Part shown: in pieces, positions 52,433-60,733 of the stretch
Layout: each line of letters opens with the position of its first letter
Position numbering within the stretch: the first letter of the stretch is position 1
Origin: Muribaculaceae bacterium
Lineage (GTDB): Bacteria; Bacteroidota; Bacteroidia; Bacteroidales; Muribaculaceae
Length of the DNA stretch: 64,000 nt
Assembly (NCBI GenBank): GCA_022509085.1
Contig: JAFLTW010000003.1
Location: 124,001-188,000 of the forward strand
Reading direction: 5' to 3'
Translations under genes and position numbers: made by a program
The notes under the pieces: model-generated
The model's input: only the letters and a program-made list of their open reading frames with translations
Told to the model about the DNA's origin: nothing
Database searches by the model: none

Positions 52433-52480
52433 GCCAGGGCGTTCATGCGCTCGCAGAGCTCGCGTGAAAGCTCTGTGCAT
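52433..52480 (-). other. short coding-like relic (copy 2)
   Basis: On the minus strand this reads 'LSRELCERMNALAEVITRL' followed by a stop, directly after the end of comM remnant C. It is homologous to the relic at 46545-46612, with codon-level divergence outside the 17-base core. The rest of the 284-base gap 52207-52490 shows an imperfect inverted repeat (CCAAGTG near 52291 with CACTAACTTGG near 52333) but no gene. Confidence 0.45.
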
Positions 52481-52490
52481 TGATGCTAAT

Positions 52491-53292
52491 TTAGAAGGTG
52501 ATGCCGAAGGTTTGGGGGCGGTCGAGGGCGCGGTAGCCGATGGCTTCGGCGATGTGGCGCGCCTCGACGGGAGCAGAGACAGCTGCAGAGAGGGCGGCCA
52601 TATATTCGGCAGAGGGAGAACCATTCGGTTCGGAGGAGTTTGAGGCAGAGCGGGAGGGGAGGGTGGTGGCGGATTCCAGGTCGGCGATGGTGCGGGCGAC
52701 CCTTAAAATTCTATCGAAGGCGCGGGCTGACATGTTCAGCTTGGTCATACGGTCCTTGAGCTTCTTCAGGCCGGCTTCGTCGGGCCAGGCGAACTGGCGG
52801 AGCTGCCTGCCGCTCATCTGGGCGTTGCAGTGGATGCCGGGGAGGTCCTTGAAGCGCTCGCGCTGTATGTCGCGTGCCGCCATCACACGCTTCCTAATCT
52901 CACTGCTCGACTCCGAAGGAGCACGGTTGGCCATGTCGTCGAATTCAACAGGCTCAATCTCTACCTGAATGTCGATGCGGTCCATAAGCGGTCCGGAGAT
53001 CTTGCTCATATATTTCTGCACCTGGTTGGGCATGCAGGTGCAGCGGCGCGTTGGATGTCCGTAATAGCCGCAAGGGCAAGGATTCATCGAGGCTACGAGC
53101 ATGAACGAGGCAGGGTAATCCACCGTATATTTGGCGCGGGAGACGGTAATGACCCTATCCTCTATCGGCTGGCGCATCACCTCCAGCACCTGACGCGGAA
53201 ATTCCGGGAATTCATCGAGGAAAAGCACCCCGTTGTGAGCCAGGGAAATCTCTCCCGGCATCGGGTTGGCACCGCCGCCGACAAGGCCACGA
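52491..53292 (-). pseudogene. comM 3'-half remnant C
   Basis: About 800 bases correspond to the last 268 codons of comM (from '[20 protein letters not shown]' to '[10 protein letters not shown]' and stop), nearly identical to the intact gene except for small indels in the Ser-rich segment and silent changes. The Walker A half is missing, so it cannot be functional. One base is lost at the 5' junction (acaaggccac instead of acaagggccac), after which homology ends abruptly. Confidence 0.93.
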
Positions 53293-53332
53293 CACTAGTA
53301 CACGATTCGGTGTAAGAAGAAATAGTCATTCT

Positions 53333-55101
53333 TTAGGTGTGTGCATTTATAGTTGGAGGAGTCGAAATTAAATTTTCCTGTAACTTTCTTTTCAGAAGTG
53401 TCTTACGCGCACTGATAAAATTATTGAAATCTTTATAGTCCAAACTTACATCGACAGGGATTAAATGAGATTCAAAAAACAGGTCCTTGTTCTTACCAGC
53501 ATCCAATTCCTTCTTAACCCATGAGTCAAGAGGCTCGGCATTTTTGACATGTTTTCATTGGCATCAAGCATTTGAAGGTTCAAAATGGAATTGTGAATCT
53601 CCCAGGAATGGTCTGCATTGTTAGCATCATAGGAAATTGCCGGATGCATGTGGTCAAGATGGAAAATATTGCCATAATCAAGATGAGGAAATAAAACCGA
53701 GAGAATTGAAAATGCGTATGGTTGATCCTTTTGTGTCATAAGTATTTCATCTAATGTTTCCTCATTGAGATAATCATCATGCTTTAATACTTTTGAAAGT
53801 CTAACTTCTGGGAAAGATTTTAATGATTTCGCCTTAATAAAATCTTCCTGGTTCTCTTCATCGAGCATTTCCTTTCTAACTCTTGCCAAAGTTTGGTCTG
53901 AACTACCACCAAAACTTTTAAACAGAAGACTCCGGAGTAACCATCTTTTAATCAATGCCCTTTCCTCCTTGAGGGAAGCCGAATTTGCAATTGTTGTATA
54001 GGTTCCACTATAATATAAATAGAACACTATGGGTAATACTGCATTATTGGATGTAAGGGTTCTACCATTGAATCCCATTCCCTTCAACAAAACAAAGCAC
54101 TGATACAAACAATCTCGGATCGACTCCCAATTTTCTTCAATTTTTTCAATAAATACATTACTGAAACTTTTGATTCTAAATCTTATGTCCTTATGATATA
54201 AAACAAGAAAACTTCTCAATACTAAGTCTTTACTTATATTAAATCCCAAATTGTTAATTTGATCCACCAATCCGTTTATTTCGGTGCGTGCGTCTTTAGA
54301 TTGCCAAGTGGCGGTAGCCAAAGACATTAGTATGTCGGAAAAAGTCAGCTGGGTACCTCCGGAATTAATCCTAACAAAAATGTTGACAGCAGTATCCGGA
54401 TCTGTTGTATCTTCCTCATAATAATTTATTAAATGTGTGTTACAGATAACCTTCTCTAGTTTGCGTAAAACCTTTTTCTCCTCTTTAGTTAATTCATTAG
54501 AATCGCTGAAATCGTCGATATCTTCTGTATCACCTGAGTATAAATCAAGAATTTTGGAAACCCTAAACCATTTATCGACTTCTTTATCAACGAAGAGAGG
54601 CAATTCCTGACTTTCAGCTTTATCAATGAAGAGAAAATTATAGGTTTTATCGGATTCGTCTTCGGGAAAGATTCTCGATATATTGAGGTAAAGATGGCGG
54701 GTAGGGAAATTTTGCTCTAAATTAATCCAACGTGCACGAAGCTTCTTATATGCGTATGAGCCGCATAACCCTAAATACAATGAGGTGAGACGTTGCTGGC
54801 CATCTAATATAGCCCAAAAATCATTTGTTAGGTTTGTATCAAACGAATCATTGTGCACATGGTAACGCTCGATATAATAACGTAGTATCGAATAAAAACG
54901 ATATTTACTTTTAGCCTCCCCCTTGACTCTCCAAAACAACATAGAGCTAATGGGATAGCCTTTCATAAGGGAGTCAAAAAGTGTTTCTACCTGATTTGCC
55001 GACCATACATATTCCCGTTGGAATGAGGGTAATAAATATTCATTATGGCTAATTCTATGAATAGCCTCTCTAATTGTAATTGGAGATTGAAATCCTGCCA
55101 T
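53333..55101 (-). CDS. DUF262/DUF1524 (GmrSD-like) protein with a frameshift near the C-terminus
   Basis: The N-terminal DUF262 part has 'LLPSFQREYVWSANQVETLF' and DGQQRLTSLYLGL (nucleotide-binding motifs). The C-terminal DUF1524 HNH-like part has 'FHLDHMHPAISYDANNADHS'. After 'MLDANENMSK' a run of five A (minus strand; T5 at 53541-53545) lacks one base, and the reading ends at 53461. Restoring the base gives a natural family ending ('NAEPLDSWVKKELDAGKNKD', 'LFFESHLIPVDVSLDYKDF', 'FISARKTLLKRKLQENL') to a stop at 53333. GmrSD-type enzymes are modification-dependent nucleases in phage defence. Phase variation, decay or a sequencing error are all possible. Confidence 0.82.
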
Positions 55102-55213
55102 TTGCTATTTAAATTTAAATATTTACTAATTATATTTTTGCTTATATTATTTTCTTTGATTTCAGAAAACAGTTCTTTAGGGTGTTATGAATCCCATCAG
55201 GGTGAAACCCAAC

Positions 55214-55699
55214 CTAAATAATGATCTTGTTATCGGGCTGAAGGCTCGATATTTGCTTGAGGTCTACATTGTAGCTCCTAAGGAATCTGATTTTTGCACG
55301 TTCCAATGCCGACCGTGAGGCACTTGACACTCCTCTGTTGCTTATTATTCTCGCCCTCGCTTTATCTTTCTTTGATGGATACGGCATGAACAGAGGATTT
55401 TTAATTGTGGATTCCAGCTGGTCTATGGCATGGCTTATATCGCCTCCTTTTAATTCCAAAAATACGGCGATACCCGAGTTATCATTTAGAACGGTAATAA
55501 ATTTGTCGCATCGTTGACCTTCTTTTATGGCAACGCCATCAATTGGATAGATAATAACAATATTTGTCCCTTCTATTTCTACATTATAGTTGACGCCCTT
55601 TTCTGTCACTGAAACTTTTTTCATGAGAGAAGGTCCCTTGTCAGGATTAACGCCCAAAGCGTCAAGACGCAGCCTTCTTTCAAAAGCATATTTACCCAT
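55214..55699 (-). CDS. putative PD-(D/E)XK-like nuclease partner of the ATPase
   Basis: The 161-residue soluble protein has a core 'GQRCDKFITVLNDNSGIAVF' followed by LELKGG, giving Asp65, Glu82 and Lys84 in PD-(D/E)XK spacing, then a helix 'DISHAIDQLESTI'. A basic C-terminal half contains 'KKDKARARIISNRG'. The family is not named, so nuclease activity is inferred from this pattern. The start overlaps the AAA ATPase stop by 8 bases, indicating a two-gene unit. Confidence 0.7.
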   Translation of the reverse strand: MGKYAFERRLRLDALGVNPDKGPSLMKKVSVTEKGVNYNVEIEGTNIVIIYPIDGVAIKEGQRCDKFITVLNDNSGIAVFLELKGGDISHAIDQLESTIKNPLFMPYPSKKDKARARIISNRGVSSASRSALERAKIRFLRSYNVDLKQISSLQPDNKIII

Positions 55700-56873
55700 A
55701 GATTATCTCGTTAAAATGGCTGATAAGGTCTTCGTAATTATCTGATATGCTATCCAAATAGGTGCCGTCAATTATCTGCAATTCTTCATCAAGAATGTTT
55801 CTGATTTCTCCCTCTCTCACCTCCCATGCTCTAATTTCCGAGGGGTTGATTTCCGGCATATTGATTTCGTCTCTTTCTGCCATGCCAGAGGCTCGGAATG
55901 CTCGGCTCATGATGTTTAAGGCGGTGATAATATACGGACTGTGAGTTGCCAGGGTAAGATTCATATCAGCCTCCTTACATTCTAGACAACATTTTACCAG
56001 ATACTTCATCAGGCCCCATTGATTCGATGGGAAAAGACTCAATTCGGGTTCTTCTAAATGAACACTTATAATCTTATTTGGGAACTTACCTATATCAGTG
56101 GAGGCCCTGAACTTCGACAGATTATCAGTCTCGGCAAGATATTTCAGTATTGTGGAATTCATGGCTTCCACAATATTAAAATGCTCAGCAAAATATTGCA
56201 TTATAAAATGCAATGCAACACTGTTTTGTATTCCGGAAGATGCACTCGTCAACGGTAGATTATCGAACGAATCGACGTTTTCCCGGCCACTGACATACAC
56301 TCTCCGGAAACCATTGGTTTTGACAACATTCATTTTCACTCCTAAATAAGCCAATTCAGTTGAATTTATGGCATCAATGGCTTTTTGGAAGTTCAAAAAA
56401 GTTTCATCAAGATAAAACATGTTATGCCTAAGCGCAACATTACCTGCCGCCAAATCGGGTATCATGACTCTTTTGTCAGATATATAGGCTATCTTTTGGA
56501 TTGTGAGTTCTTCCTTGGAAACAGTTTTTTTGGGCAGATCTATTTTACCGTTCTTAATTATAATATCAAAATTCCCATTACTGTAATGAATTCTTGTGTT
56601 GTAATGTAAGAACGGTTTCAGTCCATTCTTAGCCAGAATGTTACCGAGATTTAGTCTAAAAGGGCTGCTGTTGATGCCTGAGATTTTAAGATAAGAACGC
56701 ACACACATCATCTTATAAATCCAGCGCATCATAGCCAATACTTTCATAATGGTACTTTTACCCGATCCGGATTCTCCTATAAATACACTAATCTTCTTTA
56801 AATCCCAAATCGTAATATCTTTGATTGGGCCAAAGTTTTTTATTTCAATGCTTTCTCTTCCAGTCAATATCAT
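55692..56873 (-). CDS. AAA/ABC-type ATPase (OLD-like, without TOPRIM domain)
   Basis: The 393-residue protein has Walker A GESGSGKST (33-41), an ABC-like signature TSASSGIQ (209-216), Walker B 'IISVHLEEPELSLFP' with Glu274/275, and switch His311 in LATHSPYI. This is the AAA_15/AAA_21 arrangement of OLD-type ATPases found in defence systems. It has no TOPRIM nuclease of its own; the overlapping downstream gene may supply it. It has its own promoter directly behind comM. Confidence 0.85.
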   Translation of the reverse strand: MILTGRESIEIKNFGPIKDITIWDLKKISVFIGESGSGKSTIMKVLAMMRWIYKMMCVRSYLKISGINSSPFRLNLGNILAKNGLKPFLHYNTRIHYSNGNFDIIIKNGKIDLPKKTVSKEELTIQKIAYISDKRVMIPDLAAGNVALRHNMFYLDETFLNFQKAIDAINSTELAYLGVKMNVVKTNGFRRVYVSGRENVDSFDNLPLTSASSGIQNSVALHFIMQYFAEHFNIVEAMNSTILKYLAETDNLSKFRASTDIGKFPNKIISVHLEEPELSLFPSNQWGLMKYLVKCCLECKEADMNLTLATHSPYIITALNIMSRAFRASGMAERDEINMPEINPSEIRAWEVREGEIRNILDEELQIIDGTYLDSISDNYEDLISHFNEIIYG

Positions 56874-56892
56874 TATACTAAAGATTTTATTG

Positions 56893-56924
56893 CAAATTTA
56901 CTTTAATCTCTCTTATCCTACAAA
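56893..56924 (-). promoter_or_regulatory. promoter of the ATPase-nuclease-DUF262 cassette
   Basis: On the minus strand, TTTG (56921-56924) and TAAATTTG (56893-56900) are 20 bases apart, between the comM stop and the ATPase start. The cassette therefore carries its own promoter right at the comM junction. Confidence 0.7.
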
Positions 56925-56948
56925 TGTTTACACCATATGATAAACATT

Positions 56949-58604
56949 TTAGTAGGTGATGCCGAAGGTTTGGGGGCGGTCAAGGGCTCTGTAGCCGATG
57001 GCTTCGGCGATGTGGCGCGCCTCAACGGGAGCAGAGACAGCGGCGGAGAGGGCCGTCATATATTCGGCAGAGGGAGAACCGCTTGCTTCTGAAGAGGCAG
57101 GGTTAGGGGCTGCGGAGCCGGAGCGGGAGGGGAGGGCGGAGGCGGATTCCAGGTCGGCGATGGTGCGGGCGACCCTTAAAATTCTATCGAAGGCGCGGGC
57201 CGACATGTTCAGCTTGGTCATGCGGTCCTTGAGCTTCTTCAGACCGGCTTCGTCGGGCCAGGCGAACTGGCGGAGCTGCCTGCCGCTCATCTGGGCGTTG
57301 CAGTGGATGCCGGGGAGGTCGCGGAAGCGCTCGCGCTGTATGTCGCGCGCCGCCATCACACGTTTCCTAATCTCACTGCTCGACTCCGAAGGGGCACGGT
57401 TGGCCATATCGTCGAATTCAACAGGCTCAATCTCTACCTGGATGTCAATACGGTCCATCAGCGGTCCGGAGATCTTGCTCATATATTTCTGTACCTGGTT
57501 GGGCATGCAAGTGCAGCGGCGCGTCGGATGCCCGTAATAGCCGCAAGGGCAAGGATTCATCGAGGCCACGAGCATGAACGAGGCTGGATAATCCACCGTA
57601 TATTTGGCGCGGGAGACGGTAATGACCCTATCCTCTATCGGCTGGCGCATCACCTCCAGCACCTGACGCGGGAATTCCGGGAATTCATCGAGGAAAAGCA
57701 CCCCGTTGTGGGCTAGCGAAATCTCCCCGGGCATAGGGTTGGCCCCGCCGCCGACAAGGGCCACAGGCGAGACCGTATGGTGGGGCGTGCGGAAGGGCCG
57801 GCGCGTCATCAGCATCGAGCCTTTGGTGAGCTTGCCGGCTACGGAGTGTATCTTCGTGGTCTCGAGTGCCTCGGCCATGTCGAGGGGTGGCAGGATCGAG
57901 GGGAGGCGCTTGGCCATCATCGACTTGCCCGCACCCGGAGGGCCTACCATCAGCAGGTTGTGGCCGCCGGCACAGGCCACCTCAAAAGCCCTTTTCACCG
58001 TGTCCTGTCCCTTCACTTCCGAGAAATCGAAGTCGAAATTCTCGGCCTGTTCGGCGAAGATCCTTCGTGTGTCGATAACGGTGGGCGACAGCTCGCCCTT
58101 ATTGGACACAACCCCGACGGCCTCGGCCAGCGACGATACGCCATACACCTCCAGGCGGTTTACCACGGCCGCTTCCGTCACATTATCGACGGGCACGATG
58201 AGCTTCTTGAAGCCCATCTTTCTGGCCAACACGGCGATGGGGAGGGCTCCCTTCACGGGGAGCACCTTGCCGTCGAGCGAGAGTTCGCCGATAATCATGC
58301 AGTCGGCCAGCGCGTCAGCGGGGATGAGCTCGTTGGCTGCCAGCATACCGATAGCCATAGGGAGGTCGAACCCCGCTCCCTCCTTCTTGATGTCGGCAGG
58401 GGAGAGGTTGATCACGATACGCCGGTGTTTCCAGCCTACCTTGCTCTGTTCCAAGGCAGTTATGATGCGCTGGTAGCCGTCTTTCACCGCAGCGTCCGGG
58501 AGTCCTACGATGGTGAAACCGACTCCCTGGGTCGACATGGTCTCTATGGTTACGGGTATGGCGTCGATGGCAATGATGGCTGCCGAGAAGGTCTTGGTAA
58601 GCAT
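56949..58604 (-). CDS. comM: ComM/YifB family Mg-chelatase-like AAA+ ATPase (intact)
   Basis: The 551-residue protein has an N-terminal Lon-protease-like domain (1-170), Walker A GPPGAGKS (221-228), Walker [11 protein letters not shown] (302-311) and a Cys-rich zinc-like motif '[17 protein letters not shown]'. ComM is a helicase that extends branch migration during natural transformation (known in Vibrio and Acinetobacter). It ends GITY where all three remnants end GITF, and its last 40 bases differ from theirs. A Ser/Ala-rich insertion near the C-terminus makes it longer than the usual 500 or so residues. Confidence 0.95.
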   Translation of the reverse strand: MLTKTFSAAIIAIDAIPVTIETMSTQGVGFTIVGLPDAAVKDGYQRIITALEQSKVGWKHRRIVINLSPADIKKEGAGFDLPMAIGMLAANELIPADALADCMIIGELSLDGKVLPVKGALPIAVLARKMGFKKLIVPVDNVTEAAVVNRLEVYGVSSLAEAVGVVSNKGELSPTVIDTRRIFAEQAENFDFDFSEVKGQDTVKRAFEVACAGGHNLLMVGPPGAGKSMMAKRLPSILPPLDMAEALETTKIHSVAGKLTKGSMLMTRRPFRTPHHTVSPVALVGGGANPMPGEISLAHNGVLFLDEFPEFPRQVLEVMRQPIEDRVITVSRAKYTVDYPASFMLVASMNPCPCGYYGHPTRRCTCMPNQVQKYMSKISGPLMDRIDIQVEIEPVEFDDMANRAPSESSSEIRKRVMAARDIQRERFRDLPGIHCNAQMSGRQLRQFAWPDEAGLKKLKDRMTKLNMSARAFDRILRVARTIADLESASALPSRSGSAAPNPASSEASGSPSAEYMTALSAAVSAPVEARHIAEAIGYRALDRPQTFGITY

Positions 58605-58618
58605 GATTATGGCGTGTG

Positions 58619-59644
58619 TTATTTTATCTTTTTAAATTTCTTGACGGCCTCTTCCCAGAGAGCCGTGCGGCCCACCTCTTTCCCCTTGGCGTCAATCACG
58701 ATGTAGAGGGGCAGGGAGCGCACCTGCATGGCGAGGGCAACGGTATCGGCCACTCCATAGGGCATCCAGAGGCGTTGCAGCCCCTCGATGGTATCCTTGC
58801 GAAGGTGCCGGCGCCAGTTGAGCGAGTCAGACTCCAAGATTATTTCGGCCAGCTGACGTTTCCCTTTGTATCGCGTGGCGAGAGCCCTGAGCGAGTCGGC
58901 GGGGATTTCGGAGGCCGCGCCCCGGATCATGCCGCGAAACACCAGCAGCGTGGGCATTCCGTTCCTCAGCGAGAGTGTGTCGGCATAGCCGTCTTCGCCC
59001 CCGAGGATAATCTCCGCAGGAATCTCCACCTCCATGGGAAGGTCGGAAAGCAGGTCGCCAAACGAGAGGGCGTTCATCAGATCATTGTCGCCGGTCACCT
59101 TGCGGCCCAGGAGCCCCTGCAGGGCGAGAAATCCCGCCGCGTCTTCACGGCGGTCGTAGTAGACGTAGAGGGCTATTGCGGCAGCCGGAGAGTCGGGATT
59201 GCTTTCCACGAATTCCTTTACGGCCGCATTGAGTGCCTTCGGACTGCCCGAGGCGATGGTTTTCTCGTTATTGATGCGCCAGGCCGAGAGGGCGTCGGTG
59301 GCCGCGTTGCCGGTGGCGTTCCAGCGGGTCACGTTGGCATCGGTGCCCGTAATCTTTATCTTGTCGCCGCGGCGGATGTAGACCACGGCCGCAGGCATAT
59401 TGCTGCCACGCGGGAAGATGTAGAGCAGCGAGGGGTATCTCTCGGGGAGCTTGAGCTCACCTTTACCGCCCACAATCTCAGCCGCCGTCTCGCGCATGGT
59501 GCCCCCGTTTTTCCCGGAGGCGTAGTAGATCACTCTCACGGGGTCGTGATAGTCGGCGGGGAGCTGAAACGTGAGCGTCACCTCGTTTTTTGTGCAGGCT
59601 CCCAGCAGCAGCCCAAGCAGCAGGAAAATCCAGACCCTTCCCAT
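58619..59644 (-). CDS. thioredoxin-like lipoprotein (DUF4369/TlpA-type plan, no CXXC)
   Basis: The 341-residue lipoprotein has Cys at about 17 (LLLGAC). An N-terminal beta domain of DUF4369 type ('LTFQLPADYHDPVRVIYYAS', 'VVYIRRGDKIKITGTDA') and a helical linker precede a thioredoxin-fold tail ('MPTLLVFRGMIRG', 'RSLPLYIVIDAKGKEVGRT'). The redox CXXC is absent, so it is probably not an active oxidoreductase. It follows comM in the reverse sense: it is transcribed just upstream of comM with 14 bases between. Confidence 0.78.
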   Translation of the reverse strand: MGRVWIFLLLGLLLGACTKNEVTLTFQLPADYHDPVRVIYYASGKNGGTMRETAAEIVGGKGELKLPERYPSLLYIFPRGSNMPAAVVYIRRGDKIKITGTDANVTRWNATGNAATDALSAWRINNEKTIASGSPKALNAAVKEFVESNPDSPAAAIALYVYYDRREDAAGFLALQGLLGRKVTGDNDLMNALSFGDLLSDLPMEVEIPAEIILGGEDGYADTLSLRNGMPTLLVFRGMIRGAASEIPADSLRALATRYKGKRQLAEIILESDSLNWRRHLRKDTIEGLQRLWMPYGVADTVALAMQVRSLPLYIVIDAKGKEVGRTALWEEAVKKFKKIK

Positions 59645-59648
59645 GGCT

Positions 59649-60716
59649 CTACACGAACTGCTCGCCGAAGCGGTCTTTCACCTCGTTGACGATGTGCCTG
59701 AGCCCCTGTTCCTTCGCGATGGGGTAGATAAGCAGCGCCTTTTCGGAGTCGGCCACGATGTAGTCTTTAAGCCCGTCGGCCACGATAATCTTGTCGCCCT
59801 TCACGGCGAAGAGTGTGCCCTTGCAGTCGGATGCGAGCAGGCGGCAGTTTTGCGTCACGTTGCCGTCGGCGTTGCGGGGCGACACCTCGTAGAGGGCTTT
59901 CCAGCTGCCGAGGTCGCTCCAGCCGAGGTCGACGGTCTCCACATACACGTTGGGAGCCTTCTCCATCACGGCATAGTCTATCGAGATGGAGGGGGCGGCG
60001 GGGAAGCTGCGGTCGATGAATTCCCGCTCACCCTTAGGGGAGTAGTCGCCGTCGTCGAATGCTGCGGCCACCTGAGGGGCGCACTCACGGAAGGCTTTGA
60101 GCAGCGAGGAGGTCTTCCAGAGGAAGATGCCGGCGTTCCAGAAAAACTCGCCGCTGTTCACGAACACCTTGGCCATCTCTTCGGAGGGCTTTTCGGTAAA
60201 CGACTTCACCTTCAGAATGCTGTCGGTCCCGGTGGGTTCGCCTCGCTGTATGTAGCCGTATCCGGTGTGGGGCGACGAGGGGCGAATGCCGAGTGTCAGG
60301 AGGCGGTCGCCACCCTCCACGAAGTCGAACCCCCTTCGCAGTGCCTCATGGAATGCGCTCTCCTTGAGCACGAGATGGTCTGACGGGAGCACCACCATCG
60401 AGGCTTCCGGGTCGCGCGCCGCGATGTGGTGGGCAGCCCAGCAGAGGCAGGGGGCCGTGTTGCGCCGCGCCGGCTCGAGCAGGATGTTCTCCTCCTTGAT
60501 CTCGGGGAGCTGGGCGCGCACCAGGTCGTAGTATTCCCGGTTGGTCACGATTACTATGTTTTCGGGCTGCACAACGGGGCGCACCCTCTCGAAGGTGGCC
60601 TGCAGCAGGGTGGTGCCGGAGCCAAAGAAGTCGAGAAACTGTTTGGGGAGTTCCCTGCGGCTGAAGGGCCAGAAACGCGAGCCCACGCCGCCGCACATTA
60701 TCACGCAATATCTCAT
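59649..60716 (-). CDS. manC: mannose-1-phosphate guanylyltransferase
   Basis: The 355-residue nucleotidyltransferase has a GDP-mannose pyrophosphorylase N-terminus 'VIMCGGVGSRFWPFSRRELP' followed by KQF (active-site Lys near 26), 'VVLPSDHLVLKESAFHEAL', 'VKSFTEKPSEEMA' and 'FFWNAGIFLWK'. It makes GDP-mannose from mannose-1-phosphate and GTP for glycans or capsule. The fused isomerase domain of type II enzymes is missing. The stop of the next gene lies 4 bases beyond, so the pair is likely one operon. Confidence 0.93.
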   Translation of the reverse strand: MRYCVIMCGGVGSRFWPFSRRELPKQFLDFFGSGTTLLQATFERVRPVVQPENIVIVTNREYYDLVRAQLPEIKEENILLEPARRNTAPCLCWAAHHIAARDPEASMVVLPSDHLVLKESAFHEALRRGFDFVEGGDRLLTLGIRPSSPHTGYGYIQRGEPTGTDSILKVKSFTEKPSEEMAKVFVNSGEFFWNAGIFLWKTSSLLKAFRECAPQVAAAFDDGDYSPKGEREFIDRSFPAAPSISIDYAVMEKAPNVYVETVDLGWSDLGSWKALYEVSPRNADGNVTQNCRLLASDCKGTLFAVKGDKIIVADGLKDYIVADSEKALLIYPIAKEQGLRHIVNEVKDRFGEQFV

Positions 60717-60733
60717 GTATGTTGATGTAGAAG

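Noticed and set aside
52491-53261. A functional truncated ComM gene starting at an internal Met.
   Set aside because: The Walker A motif and N-terminal domain are missing, and the 5' junction ends abruptly in unrelated DNA. It reads as a remnant of the intact copy.
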